From positions 1-5,842 of the forward strand of contig JACMIM010000373.1 of assembly GCA_014381165.1 (NCBI GenBank): 5,842 nt of DNA, given 5' to 3'. This document shows positions 5,658-5,842 of the stretch, piece after piece. The stretch is from Roseiflexaceae bacterium (GTDB taxonomy: Bacteria; Chloroflexota; Chloroflexia; Chloroflexales; Roseiflexaceae). The translations under genes were made by a program, and so were the position numbers. Below the pieces are notes generated by a model, which ran no database searches, had not been told where the DNA came from, and saw only the letters and a program-made list of their open reading frames with translations. Position 1 is the stretch's first letter. Each line of letters begins with the position of its first letter.

Positions 5658-5696
5658 GGGCTAGGGACTGGGGGCTAGAGGCTAGGGGCTGGGGAG
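5657..5696 (+). repeat. Left block of inverted G/C-tract repeat
   Basis: It contains one perfect reverse-complement copy (CTAGGGACTGGGGG, 5661-5674) of the 14-bp unit repeated in the right block. A short CTAGAGG linker follows, then a near-perfect copy of its variant form (5682-5695, last base changed). About 20 nt of unrelated sequence separates it from the right block, and the two could pair as a long stem in the esterase mRNA, right after the stop codon. The sense strand has five G-tracts of three or more bases, so a G-quadruplex is an alternative fold. Confidence 0.85.
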
Positions 5697-5716
5697 TAAC
5701 GCGAGAACGCCCTAAA

Positions 5717-5783
5717 CCCCCAGTCCCTAGCCCCCAGTCCCTAGCCCCCAGTCCCTAGCCCCCAGCCCCTAGTCCCAGTCCCG
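5717..5783 (+). repeat. Right block: four tandem 14-bp units, inverted to the left block
   Basis: CCCCCAGTCCCTAG occurs at 5717-5730, 5731-5744 and 5745-5758 without change, and at 5759-5772 with one T-to-C change. A degenerate TCCCAGTCCCG tail follows. The minus strand holds about ten G-tracts with loops of 2-4 nt, strong G-quadruplex potential. There is no terminator-type U-tract. The repeat resembles short intergenic repeats I recall from Chloroflexota genomes; the copy number elsewhere cannot be judged from this window. Confidence 0.9.
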
Positions 5784-5842
5784 CGAAACACATCCGTAAA
5801 TACCCCCCACCCGTATCAACTACAACCCAAATAATCAACAAA
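5784..5842. other. Right-edge noncoding stretch, G-poor on plus strand
   Basis: No gene, promoter or structure can be supported here. The plus strand is A/C-rich with only three G residues in 59 bases, unlike the balanced GC-rich sequence elsewhere. It may be spacer before the next gene. Confidence 0.5.

Noticed and set aside
5564..5758. Open frame running from inside the esterase gene into the 14-bp repeats
   Set aside because: It is out of frame with the esterase and ends in translated repeat sequence; there is no start signal.
5717..5772. CRISPR-like array
   Set aside because: The 14-bp units are directly adjacent with no spacers, so this is a simple tandem repeat.
5657..5783. Intrinsic transcription terminator after the esterase gene
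   Set aside because: A long stem is possible, but no U-tract follows on either strand, so only a structured repeat is called.
5816..5842. Tail of a minus-strand gene entering from the right edge
   Set aside because: One frame gives only eight codons before TGA, with no recognisable sequence; too short to support.

Overview
The window looks like a piece of a GC-rich chromosome from a filamentous Chloroflexota bacterium, perhaps close to Roseiflexus, Kouleothrix or Oscillochloris. This is inferred from protein style: Pro/Thr-rich extracytoplasmic linkers, a CvpA-MutS2-LysM gene order, and an esterase of a type I associate with that phylum. It also fits the dispersed G/C-tract repeats. No rRNA or other phylogenetic marker is present, so the placement is tentative.

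Layout. Positions 1-4063 are read on the minus strand as one co-directional block. In transcription order it holds a CvpA-family membrane protein (4063-3509), the MutS2 ATPase/Smr protein (3508-1004), a two-helix membrane protein with an extracytoplasmic LysM domain (982-314), and the start of a second membrane-anchored Pro/Thr-linker protein that runs off the left edge (225-1). cvpA and mutS2 abut exactly (TAGATG) and the LysM gene follows after 21 nt, so these three are probably one operon. Its promoter has a perfect extended -10 (TGC-TATAAT) just upstream of cvpA, and a 7-5-7 inverted repeat covers its -35 region. The fourth gene lies beyond an 88-nt gap containing a strong hairpin, so its membership in the operon is uncertain.

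Positions 4221-5657 are read on the plus strand, divergently from the operon. They hold an SGNH/GDSL-type hydrolase and an alpha/beta-hydrolase-fold esterase, 105 nt apart. Both are probably esterases of unknown substrate; nothing here ties them to the operon except the shared 157-bp divergent promoter region.

Repeats are the most distinctive feature. A 14-bp G/C-tract repeat forms an inverted pair of blocks starting at the last base of the esterase stop codon (5657-5783), and a diverged fragment of the same sequence style lies in frame inside mutS2 (2567-2596). An 8-4-8 perfect palindrome lies in frame in the partial gene (74-93). Two protein-coding minisatellites (21 bp at 471-605, 18 bp near 1-68) encode Pro/Thr linkers. 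I found no tRNA, CRISPR array, transposase or canonical U-tract terminator. No stretch over 300 bp lacks a gene. The repeats are the best leads here, but I do not see convincing evidence of a new multi-gene system.
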